This document shows positions 7,840 through 15,867 of a DNA stretch of 48,082 bases, in pieces. Position numbers and translations under genes: made by a program. The notes beneath the pieces are model-generated. The model did no database searches. It saw only the letters and a list, made by a program, of their open reading frames with translations, and was not told where the DNA came from. Each line of letters begins with the position of its first letter. The stretch's first letter is position 1. Source of the DNA: Saprospiraceae bacterium (GTDB lineage: Bacteria > Bacteroidota > Bacteroidia > Chitinophagales > Saprospiraceae); contig JAJTER010000004.1 of assembly GCA_021299835.1 (NCBI GenBank), forward strand, positions 1 through 48,082, written 5' to 3'.

Positions 7840-9438
7840 ATGAATATTAAAATGAAACACATTCTTTGTTACTTTTTTATTTTGCTTTGCAGCTTTAACT
7901 ATTTGCGTGCTCAAAAGTCAGCATCTTCCTCTAAAGGAGTTATAGCAACAGCGCATCCCTTAGCGACCCAGGCTGGTCTTGATGTTTTGGAAAAAGGCGG
8001 GAATGCTTTTGATGCAGCAGTGGCAGCCTCTTTTGTTCTTTCTGTCACCGAACCAAGCATGAGTGGTTTGGGGGGAAGACTGCAAGCTTTGTATTACAAT
8101 TATAAAACAGGACCAAAAGGCATTGACGCAACCACCCAGGTTCCTATGAAATATATTGCTGATGTTTCAAAGGCAGAAGATGGTTTTAAGACCATTGGCA
8201 TACCAGGTATGGTAAAGGGTATAATTAAAATGCATAAAGAAAATGGAATATTGCCGCTCAACAAGGTATTGGCACCTGCCATTAACTTAGCAAAATACGG
8301 ATTTGTCCTGCTACCAGACGAGGCATTAAGACAATCTATGGTCAGACGATCCTTATCCACTTTTCCAGGGTCCACAAAATATTTTTTAATCAATGATTCA
8401 ACGAGACAAGCAAATACTGTTTTCAGACAACCACAGTTGGCAAAAACTATAAAGGCGATATCGAAAGACGAGGGAAAAAGCTTTTATAATGGTAAAATAG
8501 CTAAGGACATTTCAAATGAAATTATTTCTGGTGGTGGTTTTTTACAAGCATCCGATTTACAACAATATAACGCATTAGATGCAAAAATACTAAAAGGCAG
8601 TTACAGAGGATATGACATTGTGGCTATGGGTTTACCTTGTTATGGTGCTATTGTCATTGAAATGCTTAATTTATTAGAAAAAACTGATCTTGCTAAGGCT
8701 GATGAAACAAAATGGGTTCTTGCCCATGCTGCAGCGCATCATAAAGCTTATGAGGACAGATCTTTACTTAAAAAAGATGAAGATAAAGTAGCAAGTCTCC
8801 CGTTTGCCAATGATAGATGGATGGCACCATTGCCCACTGCCATGCAATATGATACTAATTTACATTCAAATGGGCACACAACTCACTTTGTTGTTTCTGA
8901 TCAAAAAGGAAATGTGGTTTCTGTTACTCAATCTTTAGGACCTCTGCTTGGGTCGAAAGTAGCCTCAGAAAAACACGGTTTCCTTTTTGCAACAACCATG
9001 GGACCTTATTTGGGAAACATGGAACCATTGGAAAGAGCTTCTTCACATATTTCTCCCGTGCTCGTTTTTAAAGATGGAAAACCTGTTTTAGCTTTGGGAG
9101 CCGCAGGTGGCGCGAGAATAGTTCCCGCCGTAGTGCAAGTAATAAGTAGATTTATTGACCAAAATTTATCGCTGGAAAAAGCCGTTGAAGCAGCAAGAAT
9201 TTATCAATTACCTGAAAAGTTATTGGTGGAAAATCATGAGGGAAATCTATGGCAACATCCTCAAACTATTCCTAATTTGAAAAAATTGAATCTGCCTTTA
9301 GAGGAGGTTAAACTACCCGGTCAAATGGGTAGAGTTCATGCTTTATTTTATGACGCTTCTTTAGGAAAATGGAATGCCTCGGCGGATCCAGATTGGAGTG
9401 GAACGGCTCTTGGATTAAAACCAGACATCAAACAATAA
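7840..9438 (+). CDS. ggt: Gamma-glutamyltransferase family protein (exported)
   Basis: A 532-residue exported Ntn-hydrolase precursor; the signal peptide ends near YLRAQ (20-25). The family cleaves gamma-glutamyl bonds (such as glutathione) after autocatalytic splitting into large and small subunits. The processing site is Thr347 in GHTTHFVVSD, and the substrate-carboxylate region is around GGARIVPAVVQV. The first conserved block reads EPSMSGLGGRLQALYY instead of the usual glycine-rich GGGGF run, so the active-site lid region differs from canonical GGT. A second ATG at 7852 is an equally plausible start. The 3' end overlaps the convergent transporter gene by 24 bp. Confidence 0.88.
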   Translation: MNIKMKHILCYFFILLCSFNYLRAQKSASSSKGVIATAHPLATQAGLDVLEKGGNAFDAAVAASFVLSVTEPSMSGLGGRLQALYYNYKTGPKGIDATTQVPMKYIADVSKAEDGFKTIGIPGMVKGIIKMHKENGILPLNKVLAPAINLAKYGFVLLPDEALRQSMVRRSLSTFPGSTKYFLINDSTRQANTVFRQPQLAKTIKAISKDEGKSFYNGKIAKDISNEIISGGGFLQASDLQQYNALDAKILKGSYRGYDIVAMGLPCYGAIVIEMLNLLEKTDLAKADETKWVLAHAAAHHKAYEDRSLLKKDEDKVASLPFANDRWMAPLPTAMQYDTNLHSNGHTTHFVVSDQKGNVVSVTQSLGPLLGSKVASEKHGFLFATTMGPYLGNMEPLERASSHISPVLVFKDGKPVLALGAAGGARIVPAVVQVISRFIDQNLSLEKAVEAARIYQLPEKLLVENHEGNLWQHPQTIPNLKKLNLPLEEVKLPGQMGRVHALFYDASLGKWNASADPDWSGTALGLKPDIKQ

Positions 9439-10179
9439 TCTGGCAGCAGCCAACATAGTCATCCAGATGACTAGTTTCCTAAATGTCTTTTCTTCTAAAT
9501 GATGTACAATCCATGTGCCGGAAAAAAAACCAAAAACAAGGAAGGGAATACCCAATATATTCAAGATCAAACTCTCGGCATTAATAGTTTTCCATGAGAA
9601 TATATGAAATGGTAACTTCATAATATTAACCGTTAAGTAAAACCAGGCTCCTGTACCTAAAAACAGGAGCTTGGGCAGCTTAAGGCCCAATAAATATACC
9701 GACATAATAGGGCCGGCAGCATTACCTATCATCGTACTAAAACCACCTAAAAGTCCAATAATAGAAGCGAAAATAGGATGACCAACCATTTTTTCATTAA
9801 CCAATCCATTATTTTGTAATAACATTAAAGTTAAACTTCCAAAAACAATTCCCGCCATCCATAATTTGAAAATGGCATCGGAAACATACATACCAAGATA
9901 ATGTCCCAGGATAATCCCTAATAATGCCATAGGTAACAATTTCCACAACGTCTTCCATTCTGTATGTCCCTTATAATGTCTAACGGCAAATAAGTCGGCA
10001 AAAAGTAACATCGGTAATACTATTCCAGAGGATACTTTACCACCAAAAATAATGGCCATAATAGGTATGGCTAATAAGGCAGTACCTTTTATTCCACCTT
10101 TCGCAATACCAATAAAGTATGCAGAACTAAATAATCCTATCCAACTCCAAAAAGGAAGGCTTGGAAAAAATAGACTCAT
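9415..10179 (-). CDS. TauE/SafE-family (TSUP) membrane transporter
   Basis: A 254-residue integral membrane protein with about eight hydrophobic helices; the two halves share the inverted-repeat feel of TSUP permeases (for example GGIKGTALLAIPIMA and IIGLLGGFSTMIGNAAGPIMSVYLL). Family members move sulfite, sulfonates or other organic anions; the substrate here is unknown. The start at 10179 is set by an ATGA overlap with the stop of the upstream acyltransferase gene; an upstream start at 10272 would lie entirely inside that gene. The 3' end overlaps ggt by 24 bp in convergent orientation. Confidence 0.9.
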   Translation of the reverse strand: MSLFFPSLPFWSWIGLFSSAYFIGIAKGGIKGTALLAIPIMAIIFGGKVSSGIVLPMLLFADLFAVRHYKGHTEWKTLWKLLPMALLGIILGHYLGMYVSDAIFKLWMAGIVFGSLTLMLLQNNGLVNEKMVGHPIFASIIGLLGGFSTMIGNAAGPIMSVYLLGLKLPKLLFLGTGAWFYLTVNIMKLPFHIFSWKTINAESLILNILGIPFLVFGFFSGTWIVHHLEEKTFRKLVIWMTMLAAARLLFDVWF

Positions 10180-11387
10180 GACAATGTAGCTTTGAAAGGA
10201 GAACGAGCTTTCCAAACAAGGTTTTGGGGTGAAAACCAGGGTATAAGTATTGGAAATAAAGGTGCCAACCATTTAGACGTTGGCTTTATATAGACCATTG
10301 TGTCCTTTCCAACGGCCCCTACTGAACTCTTAATTTCCATGGCAGTACGGTAAAAATTTAATTTTCCAACTTTTAGTTTAATGGCATTTTCAACCATTAA
10401 AAATAACATATTAAGATATAATTGCATTTTTAGATTTGGTTCTTCTTCAAATCCTGCTAAATTTGCTTCCAGCGTTTCACCATTAATTAAAGTGGAATAA
10501 AAACAAACTAATTTTCCATCCAAATAACCCGCCGTTACGTTATACTTATCTTTAAAAGCTTCTTTCATTTTTGCAAAATAGGAATCAGAAACAATTGCCA
10601 TTTTAAAAGTTGCTTCAGATAAGATTCCTGTATATAATTGATGTAAATCTGATTGTGAATCTATTATTTCTTCTTTGTTCAAAGTTTTCCAGGTGATACC
10701 TTTCATTTTATTTCTGGCCCTTGATAATCTAATCCTATACTTAGAGGACAGAGCTTGTTCATAATCATGCATTGTTTCCCAATGTTTTTCTATATTCATG
10801 ATCATGGCAGGTTGATACTTAAAGGAAAAATAACCATTCTCTTCCAAGGCATCACAAACAGAAAAAAAATCTTTCCAAAGAATCGCTTTTGCCTTATACC
10901 TGGACGCTAAACCTTGAAGAAAATGATGAAGTTCTTTTTGAAAATGAAGATCTTTTAAGTAATCGCTAAATGGGTAGTTAGTTCCAGTTGAAAATATTTG
11001 ACCCATTAACAAGATTTTAGCCTTAATCAATTTACCAAGAATTCTTTTAACAGAATTATTTTCCCTTATACTTTTATCTAAAGAGAAATCAAAAAAATAA
11101 ATTGGAAAATATCCCTTCACTTCATTACCAAATGAGTAGCAACCATATATTACTTTTACATTTTCCGGCATAGCCGTTAACATGTTTTTATGAAAGTCAA
11201 AAGATAGCCAAGGATTAAAACTTTCATTTGCATCTATTAGTGACCATTTTAATGAAATCTCATTGAGGTCCTCAAAAATAGTAAAACTGAAAGAAAACGA
11301 ATCATTTTGGACTGTTTCTGACAATGGTTTCAATAGATCGAAAAAATTCAAGCTATCACAATTAAAAAAACTTTTGGAAATATTCAA
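10176..11387 (-). CDS. GNAT/FemAB-fold acyltransferase-like protein
   Basis: Up to 403 residues. The C-terminal half shows a GNAT/BioF2-type domain with the pattern YLDGKLVCFYSTLINGETLEANLAGF, LYLNMLFLMVENAIK and LNFYRTAMEIKSSVGAVG, as in Bacteroidota proteins annotated as peptidoglycan-related or GNAT acetyltransferases; the true substrate is unknown. No ATG exists between the in-frame TAG upstream and Met69, so translation probably begins at the TTG at 11387 or at a second TTG twelve codons later. It is coupled to the TSUP transporter by an ATGA overlap, suggesting that both act on the same compound, but that is inference. No signal peptide is visible. Confidence 0.75.
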   Translation of the reverse strand: MNISKSFFNCDSLNFFDLLKPLSETVQNDSFSFSFTIFEDLNEISLKWSLIDANESFNPWLSFDFHKNMLTAMPENVKVIYGCYSFGNEVKGYFPIYFFDFSLDKSIRENNSVKRILGKLIKAKILLMGQIFSTGTNYPFSDYLKDLHFQKELHHFLQGLASRYKAKAILWKDFFSVCDALEENGYFSFKYQPAMIMNIEKHWETMHDYEQALSSKYRIRLSRARNKMKGITWKTLNKEEIIDSQSDLHQLYTGILSEATFKMAIVSDSYFAKMKEAFKDKYNVTAGYLDGKLVCFYSTLINGETLEANLAGFEEEPNLKMQLYLNMLFLMVENAIKLKVGKLNFYRTAMEIKSSVGAVGKDTMVYIKPTSKWLAPLFPILIPWFSPQNLVWKARSPFKATLS

Positions 11388-11518
11388 AGTAATTATTTTG
11401 ATGAAATACTAACCAATACACGTACAGAAATGTTTTAAGAGTAAATTTAAAATTGAAAAATTGTTTTAAGACCTATTTCAACATAATTAGTATTTTTACA
11501 CCAAAATAGACAAATCAG

Positions 11519-12019
11519 ATGAAATTAATTCAAACCTCCTTTTACATCCTGGCTTTATTAACCCTTTTAGGTTGTGGCCCAAGCGCAGAAGAAAAGAATC
11601 AGCAAAATGCCCAGGTTTTAAGTGAGCAAATACCCGGCACTTGGCAAATAACGTATATGAGTGTCAAAATTGAAACGTATCAGTCTGTTGGAAAAGATTC
11701 TTTATTTGAAGCTAGAGAAGAATCATGGGAGAACCAATTTCAGGTTAAACCCTTCAGGATGTTTTTTGATAAAGACAAAAAGTATCATCAAACTTTTAGA
11801 GGCAGGGATAATTCACTTATTAGTGAATATTTTGGTATTTGGAAAATAAATGGAGATACCTTAACCTTAACTCAATCCGATCAAACCCTTGAATATAAAA
11901 TAGACATTGATAACGGACAAATCTTTATGACTAGTTTGATGGATTGGGACGGTGATCAAGTTGAAGATGACACGTATTACGCAAAGCAAAGATTGATTAG
12001 TAAAAGGTCTGTCGAGTAA
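11519..12019 (+). CDS. Lipocalin-like lipoprotein
   Basis: A 166-residue lipoprotein with lipobox LLGC (lipidated Cys19) followed by a polar linker. The mature part (IPGTWQITYMSV, KPFRMFFDKDKKYHQTF, YFGIWKINGDTLTL) has the short beta-strand rhythm of Bacteroidota lipocalin-like domains: a leading GTW motif, then a W-x-I-x-x-D-x-L strand. The C-terminal region is acidic (MDWDGDQVEDD). Function is unknown; such proteins are anchored in the outer membrane facing the periplasm. It is convergent with the repeat lipoprotein and ends 3 bp from it. Confidence 0.75.
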   Translation: MKLIQTSFYILALLTLLGCGPSAEEKNQQNAQVLSEQIPGTWQITYMSVKIETYQSVGKDSLFEAREESWENQFQVKPFRMFFDKDKKYHQTFRGRDNSLISEYFGIWKINGDTLTLTQSDQTLEYKIDIDNGQIFMTSLMDWDGDQVEDDTYYAKQRLISKRSVE

Positions 12020-12022
12020 GAT

Positions 12023-13324
12023 TTAATAACCAAGGAAAAATTTGGTTTCATATTTTCCACCAGTCAAATTTTCCTTACCTACAAAAGAACCAATGAAATC
12101 GGAAGTTAAGGTTGCCGTTATATTGTATTGACCATTTGGTAATTTAACGACATACATACTCCCGTCCTTAACTTCTATTTTTTCGCTAACGGGACCACTA
12201 TAAATAATGGTAAGGGTAAATCCTGTAATATTTTTTATTGTGATTTCGTTTAATTTAGAACCTGGGAGAGATTCACTTTTATTCATAGCAGGTAAAGCCT
12301 GATAATCACCTGCAAGAATAGTTGCTACTTCTTGATCTAATATTTTCTTTTTAGCTTCCTTAAAATACCTTCCTGTGGGAAAAAGCTTTTGATAATTTTC
12401 ATAAGCTTCATTGGTATTTACGGACTTGGCCCTCATCCAGGTTTGTTCATCGAATAATGCTAATTCCTTTTTTGCTAAGGGAGAAAACTTATGTTTAGGA
12501 AAATCTTTTAAAAAATCCTGATAAGCTTCAATGGTATTTAATGCATTGGCTTGAAACCATTTTTCGGCACCTACGTCTTTCTTTTCAGGCTTTTCCGCCT
12601 TTTGTGGTTCCATTTGTCTACTCATATTCTTTTGAACCCTGGAATTTTCAGAAGGAGAAACTGGTGCTTTAGAAGCCATTATATTTAAAGAAGGCGTATT
12701 ACTATTTAATGATTGAACTTTGGCAATTGCCTGATCTTTATATACACTATTGGGAAAAGACTTTACATAATTTTCAAAAATACTTGCATTGTTAAAATCT
12801 TTAATCCTGTTCCATTCGGCCTCACTTTGGGCACTGGCATAACTTGACTTTGCTTGCTGAATGTACTCAGAAAGTGGAAAACGTGAAATAAAATCACCAT
12901 AAGCCTCTGCAGTATTTAACATTTTTGTTCGATTCCAGGAGTCTTCTTGTCTAATTTTAGTTACATTAGCAAAAGCCTGTGCATTATACTTCGATCCCGC
13001 ATAATCTCGCATAAAAACCTTATAAGCCTCTTCGGTATTGGCTGTTTTTGCCTTTTCCCAAGCAGATTCTGTGTCTATCAATTGTAATTGAAGCCTTGCA
13101 TCATATTTATATTTCCCATAAGGAAACTTACTTAAATAATCTACATAAGCCTCTTCCGTGTTTAAAGATTGAACCTTTTTCCATAAAGCTTCCTCCGGAG
13201 ATATTCCATTAGATGCCGGCTTTTCCCAGGAAGCTTTATTATTCAAGCCCATTGAAGTCATCACAGCACAGGAATTAAAAAAAATAGCTATTGAACCAAA
13301 AACAAGAGTAATATTAATTTTCAT
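12023..13324 (-). CDS. Lipoprotein with six ~41-residue NTxEAYxxFLxxFP repeats
   Basis: A 433-residue protein. I choose ATG 13324 because a lipoprotein signal starts there (KINITLVFGSIAIFF, lipidated Cys19 in FNSC). Six degenerate repeats begin at tryptophans 48, 89, 130, 171, 256 and 296, spaced 41, 41, 41, 85 and 40 residues. The consensus is W-x-x-A/V-x-x-x-N-T-x-E-A-Y-x-x-F/Y-L-x-x-F-P-x-x-x-Y. The extra gap between repeats four and five is a charged Ser/Lys/Glu linker (about 205-250). A C-terminal beta-rich domain (residues 350-433, ITIKNITGFTLTIIYSG) follows. The repeats resemble TPR-like helical hairpins seen in bacterial envelope proteins. Function and partners are unknown. Confidence 0.75.
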   Translation of the reverse strand: MKINITLVFGSIAIFFNSCAVMTSMGLNNKASWEKPASNGISPEEALWKKVQSLNTEEAYVDYLSKFPYGKYKYDARLQLQLIDTESAWEKAKTANTEEAYKVFMRDYAGSKYNAQAFANVTKIRQEDSWNRTKMLNTAEAYGDFISRFPLSEYIQQAKSSYASAQSEAEWNRIKDFNNASIFENYVKSFPNSVYKDQAIAKVQSLNSNTPSLNIMASKAPVSPSENSRVQKNMSRQMEPQKAEKPEKKDVGAEKWFQANALNTIEAYQDFLKDFPKHKFSPLAKKELALFDEQTWMRAKSVNTNEAYENYQKLFPTGRYFKEAKKKILDQEVATILAGDYQALPAMNKSESLPGSKLNEITIKNITGFTLTIIYSGPVSEKIEVKDGSMYVVKLPNGQYNITATLTSDFIGSFVGKENLTGGKYETKFFLGY

Positions 13325-13445
13325 GGGGATACATTTGAAACATATCATTAAGCAATTGAACGAATTGAGTGCAAATTAGCAATTTATTGATTACAATATA
13401 TATTAAAATGCCTATTTTGCACCAAAAAGTATAAAAACAAAATCA

Positions 13446-14096
13446 ATGGCCTCAATGAACGCAGCGCAAGTCTTAATTTTATTGGAACAAACTAAAATTG
13501 CACCTGTTTTTTTTAATCCGGATATCGAATATTCTAAAAAAATAGTAAAAGCTTGTTACGATGGTGGAATGAGAGTATTTGAATTTACTAACCGAGGCGT
13601 TGAAGCTCCTACCGTTTTTTCTGCGTTGAGAGAATTTGTAAATAAAAATTGTCCGGAAATGGCATTGGGAATTGGTACCATTTTTACTGCCCAAGAAGCC
13701 AAAGATTACATAGATATGGGCACTGACTTTATTGTTCAGCCTATTACCTCCATAGAAGTAGGAGAAGTATGCAGAGAACATCAAATTCCCTGGTTACCCG
13801 CTGCAGCAACACTCAATGAAATCTGGCATGCTAAACAAGCCGGAGCTACCGTGGTTAAATTATTTCCGGGCAATGTATTAGGACCTGGGTTTGTGAAAGC
13901 CATTAAAGGTCCTTTGCCCAACATTAAAGTAATGGTTACAGGGGGCGTAGAACCAACGCAGGAAAGTATTCAATCCTGGTTAAAAGCTGGTGCAAATTTT
14001 CTTGGTATGGGATCCCAGTTATTTGCCGGAGAATTAAAAACAACAGAAGATTTTTCAAAACTTAGCTTAAAAGTAAAACAAGTATTATCCTATTAA
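13446..14096 (+). CDS. eda: KDPG / 4-hydroxy-2-oxoglutarate aldolase
   Basis: A 216-residue class I aldolase that splits 2-keto-3-deoxy-6-phosphogluconate (or the related hydroxyoxoglutarate) to pyruvate. The Schiff-base lysine is Lys138 in VVKLFPGN, and the general-base Glu46 lies in FEFTNRG; MVTGGVEPT forms the phosphate-binding region. Length and motifs are complete. No Entner-Doudoroff dehydratase or sugar kinase lies next to it, so the pathway (glucuronate, KDPG or proline-derived substrates) cannot be told apart. The stop codon is one base before the tesB start, so the two are probably co-transcribed, with no obvious metabolic link. Confidence 0.92.
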   Translation: MASMNAAQVLILLEQTKIAPVFFNPDIEYSKKIVKACYDGGMRVFEFTNRGVEAPTVFSALREFVNKNCPEMALGIGTIFTAQEAKDYIDMGTDFIVQPITSIEVGEVCREHQIPWLPAAATLNEIWHAKQAGATVVKLFPGNVLGPGFVKAIKGPLPNIKVMVTGGVEPTQESIQSWLKAGANFLGMGSQLFAGELKTTEDFSKLSLKVKQVLSY

Positions 14097-14097
14097 T

Positions 14098-14970
14098 ATG
14101 AAAGAAATAAGTGATTTACTTGATTTATTGAATTTAGAGCAAATTGAAGAGAATTTGTTTAGAGGATATTCCAAAACGGTAGGAAGTGCCAATGTTTTTG
14201 GTGGCCAGGTCCTGGCCCAGGCGTTAAGTGCCGCTATAAATACCGTACCGGAAGACAGGCATGTGCATTCTTTACACTCTTATTTTATTCTTCCTGGGAA
14301 TCTAGATATTCCTATCATATTTCAGGTGGATAGAATTAGAGATGGCGGAAGTTTTACTACAAGAAGAGTAAAAGCTATTCAGCAAGGTCGTGAGATCTTT
14401 TTAATGTCCGCCTCTTTCCAATCAGATGAAATTGGATTTGATCACCAAATAACTATGCCAAAGGTTCAGGAACCTGAACAATTAGTAAGCTGGAAGGATT
14501 TGGCGAAGCATTTCGGAGAATTTTTACCTCAAAATATGTACGATTTCCTTAACCTTGACAGACCAATTGAATTTAGACCGGTGGAATTATACAACCCCGC
14601 TGTACCTGAAAAAAGAGAGCCGTTTCGTCATATTTGGATGAAATCTATCGGCGAAATGCCTGAAAATTCAAAGTTTCATCCGTTAGTATTAGCCTACGCT
14701 TCTGATTATAACCTATTGACCTCGGCGCTACTACCTCACGGTAAAGAAGGAAGTATTCCTAAATTGCAACTTGCCAGCTTAGACCATGCCATGTGGTTTC
14801 ATAGACCTTTTAGGATGGATGATTGGTTACTTTATGCCATTGATAGTCCAAGTGCCTCAAATTCAAGAGGATTTACCAGAGGAAATATATTCACAAGAGA
14901 CGGAAAACTTGTTGCCTCTGTAGCTCAGGAAGGTTTAATGAGACCAAGAAAACAACCTAAAGAAGAATAA
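14098..14970 (+). CDS. tesB: Acyl-CoA thioesterase II
   Basis: A 290-residue double-hotdog thioesterase that hydrolyses medium- and long-chain acyl-CoA. The N-terminal hotdog carries FGGQVLAQAL; the C-terminal hotdog carries LDHAMWFHRPFRMDDWLLY, then SPSASNSRGF and VASVAQEGLMR. The Asp, Ser/Thr and Gln of the TesB catalytic triad are therefore in place. Length matches E. coli TesB (about 286). It starts 1 bp after the aldolase stop. Confidence 0.94.
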   Translation: MKEISDLLDLLNLEQIEENLFRGYSKTVGSANVFGGQVLAQALSAAINTVPEDRHVHSLHSYFILPGNLDIPIIFQVDRIRDGGSFTTRRVKAIQQGREIFLMSASFQSDEIGFDHQITMPKVQEPEQLVSWKDLAKHFGEFLPQNMYDFLNLDRPIEFRPVELYNPAVPEKREPFRHIWMKSIGEMPENSKFHPLVLAYASDYNLLTSALLPHGKEGSIPKLQLASLDHAMWFHRPFRMDDWLLYAIDSPSASNSRGFTRGNIFTRDGKLVASVAQEGLMRPRKQPKEE

Positions 14971-14982
14971 GTTACTCTTTTT

Positions 14983-15450
14983 TCATCTTGAAATATCTAC
15001 TAATTGACCGTCAGTTATCAAAATAATGTCTTCGAGTAACATCTTTAATAAAATACCCTTTTTACCTGCATTAATCCAAACGGTTGTGTTAGCAGCTGTG
15101 GAAGAATGAATATAAACCGGAAATTTCTTCTTCATTGCTATGGGTGAGCACCCACCTCTGATATAACCTATTTTAACCATTAAATCTTCCGTCGGAAGAA
15201 GATCTATTTGTTTAATTCCGGCAATTTTTTCTAACTTTTTAATTGATAATTGTTTATTTGCAGGTAAAACTGCTACTATTATTTCTTTATCCACCCCCAT
15301 ACATATAAGGGTTTTATATAATAGATGTTGTGGAATATTATTGTCTAAAGCAATTTGTTCGGCATCATAATTATCCTTGTTTATCTTATAATTAACCGTT
15401 TCATAAGGGATTTTTTTAACATCCAGCAACCTTACAGCATTTGTTTTCAT
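14983..15450 (-). CDS. ybaK: Cys-tRNA(Pro) deacylase, YbaK/EbsC family
   Basis: A 155-residue editing-domain protein that removes mischarged amino acids from tRNA, classically Cys from tRNA-Pro. Motifs are the invariant lysine region VLPANKQLSIKKLEKIAG and the substrate loop GYIRGGCSPIAMKKKFPVYI. I place the start at ATG 15450 (MKTNAVRLLDVKKIPYE); the open frame extends further upstream but that extension is not YbaK-like and crosses into the divergent ytxJ gene. The window also holds one tRNA-Pro, but elsewhere. The gene is divergent from ytxJ with 59 bp between starts. Confidence 0.92.
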   Translation of the reverse strand: MKTNAVRLLDVKKIPYETVNYKINKDNYDAEQIALDNNIPQHLLYKTLICMGVDKEIIVAVLPANKQLSIKKLEKIAGIKQIDLLPTEDLMVKIGYIRGGCSPIAMKKKFPVYIHSSTAANTTVWINAGKKGILLKMLLEDIILITDGQLVDISR

Positions 15451-15509
15451 AAAATAGTTTGTAACCATAAACAAGATGATAAATAAGTGTGTTGAAAATA
15501 ATAAAAAAG

Positions 15510-15860
15510 ATGAATAAAATCTGGTCAAACCTAGCAGAAGAAAGTCAAATAGCTGAAATAGTAGCTTTATCGAACTCCATTCCAATATATATATTTAAGC
15601 ATTCCACTACTTGTGGAATTAGTGCTCAAGCTAAAGAAAATCTAGAAATTTCTTTCAAAAACACAGATAAACCATTCTTATTATATTATTTAGATCTATT
15701 AAAATATCGGTCTATTTCAAATGAAGTAGCATCAAAACTCAATGTGCATCATCAATCGCCACAACTGATATTAGTCCATAACGGTGAGGTTGCTTTTACC
15801 ACTTCTCATCATAAAATAAAGACTAACATACTGGAAGACAGCCTTTCTTTGTTAAAATAA
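15510..15860 (+). CDS. ytxJ: YtxJ/BrxC-like monothiol bacilliredoxin
   Basis: A 116-residue thioredoxin-fold protein. The single-cysteine motif IFKHSTTCGIS (Cys35) matches the YtxJ/DUF2847 family, which acts with the low-molecular-weight thiol bacillithiol. Bacillus members usually have TCPIS; here Gly replaces Pro. The cis-proline loop is HHQSPQLILVHNG. ATG 15510 gives the expected family length; a GTG at 15489 would add seven residues. It ends 7 bp before the convergent ABC1 kinase gene. Confidence 0.85.
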   Translation: MNKIWSNLAEESQIAEIVALSNSIPIYIFKHSTTCGISAQAKENLEISFKNTDKPFLLYYLDLLKYRSISNEVASKLNVHHQSPQLILVHNGEVAFTTSHHKIKTNILEDSLSLLK

Positions 15861-15867
15861 AGGGAGA

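Noticed and set aside
10180-10272. Upstream extension of the TSUP transporter
   Set aside because: It lies inside the preceding gene and the ATGA overlap at 10176-10179 gives a better start with a proper first helix.
12380-13160. Spaced near-identical 20-bp segments that could suggest a CRISPR-like array
   Set aside because: The segments encode the NTxEAY repeats of the lipoprotein at 41-codon spacing and stay in one reading frame.
15451-15585. Hydrophobic N-terminal extension of ybaK
   Set aside because: It crosses into the divergent ytxJ coding region and is not part of the YbaK family.
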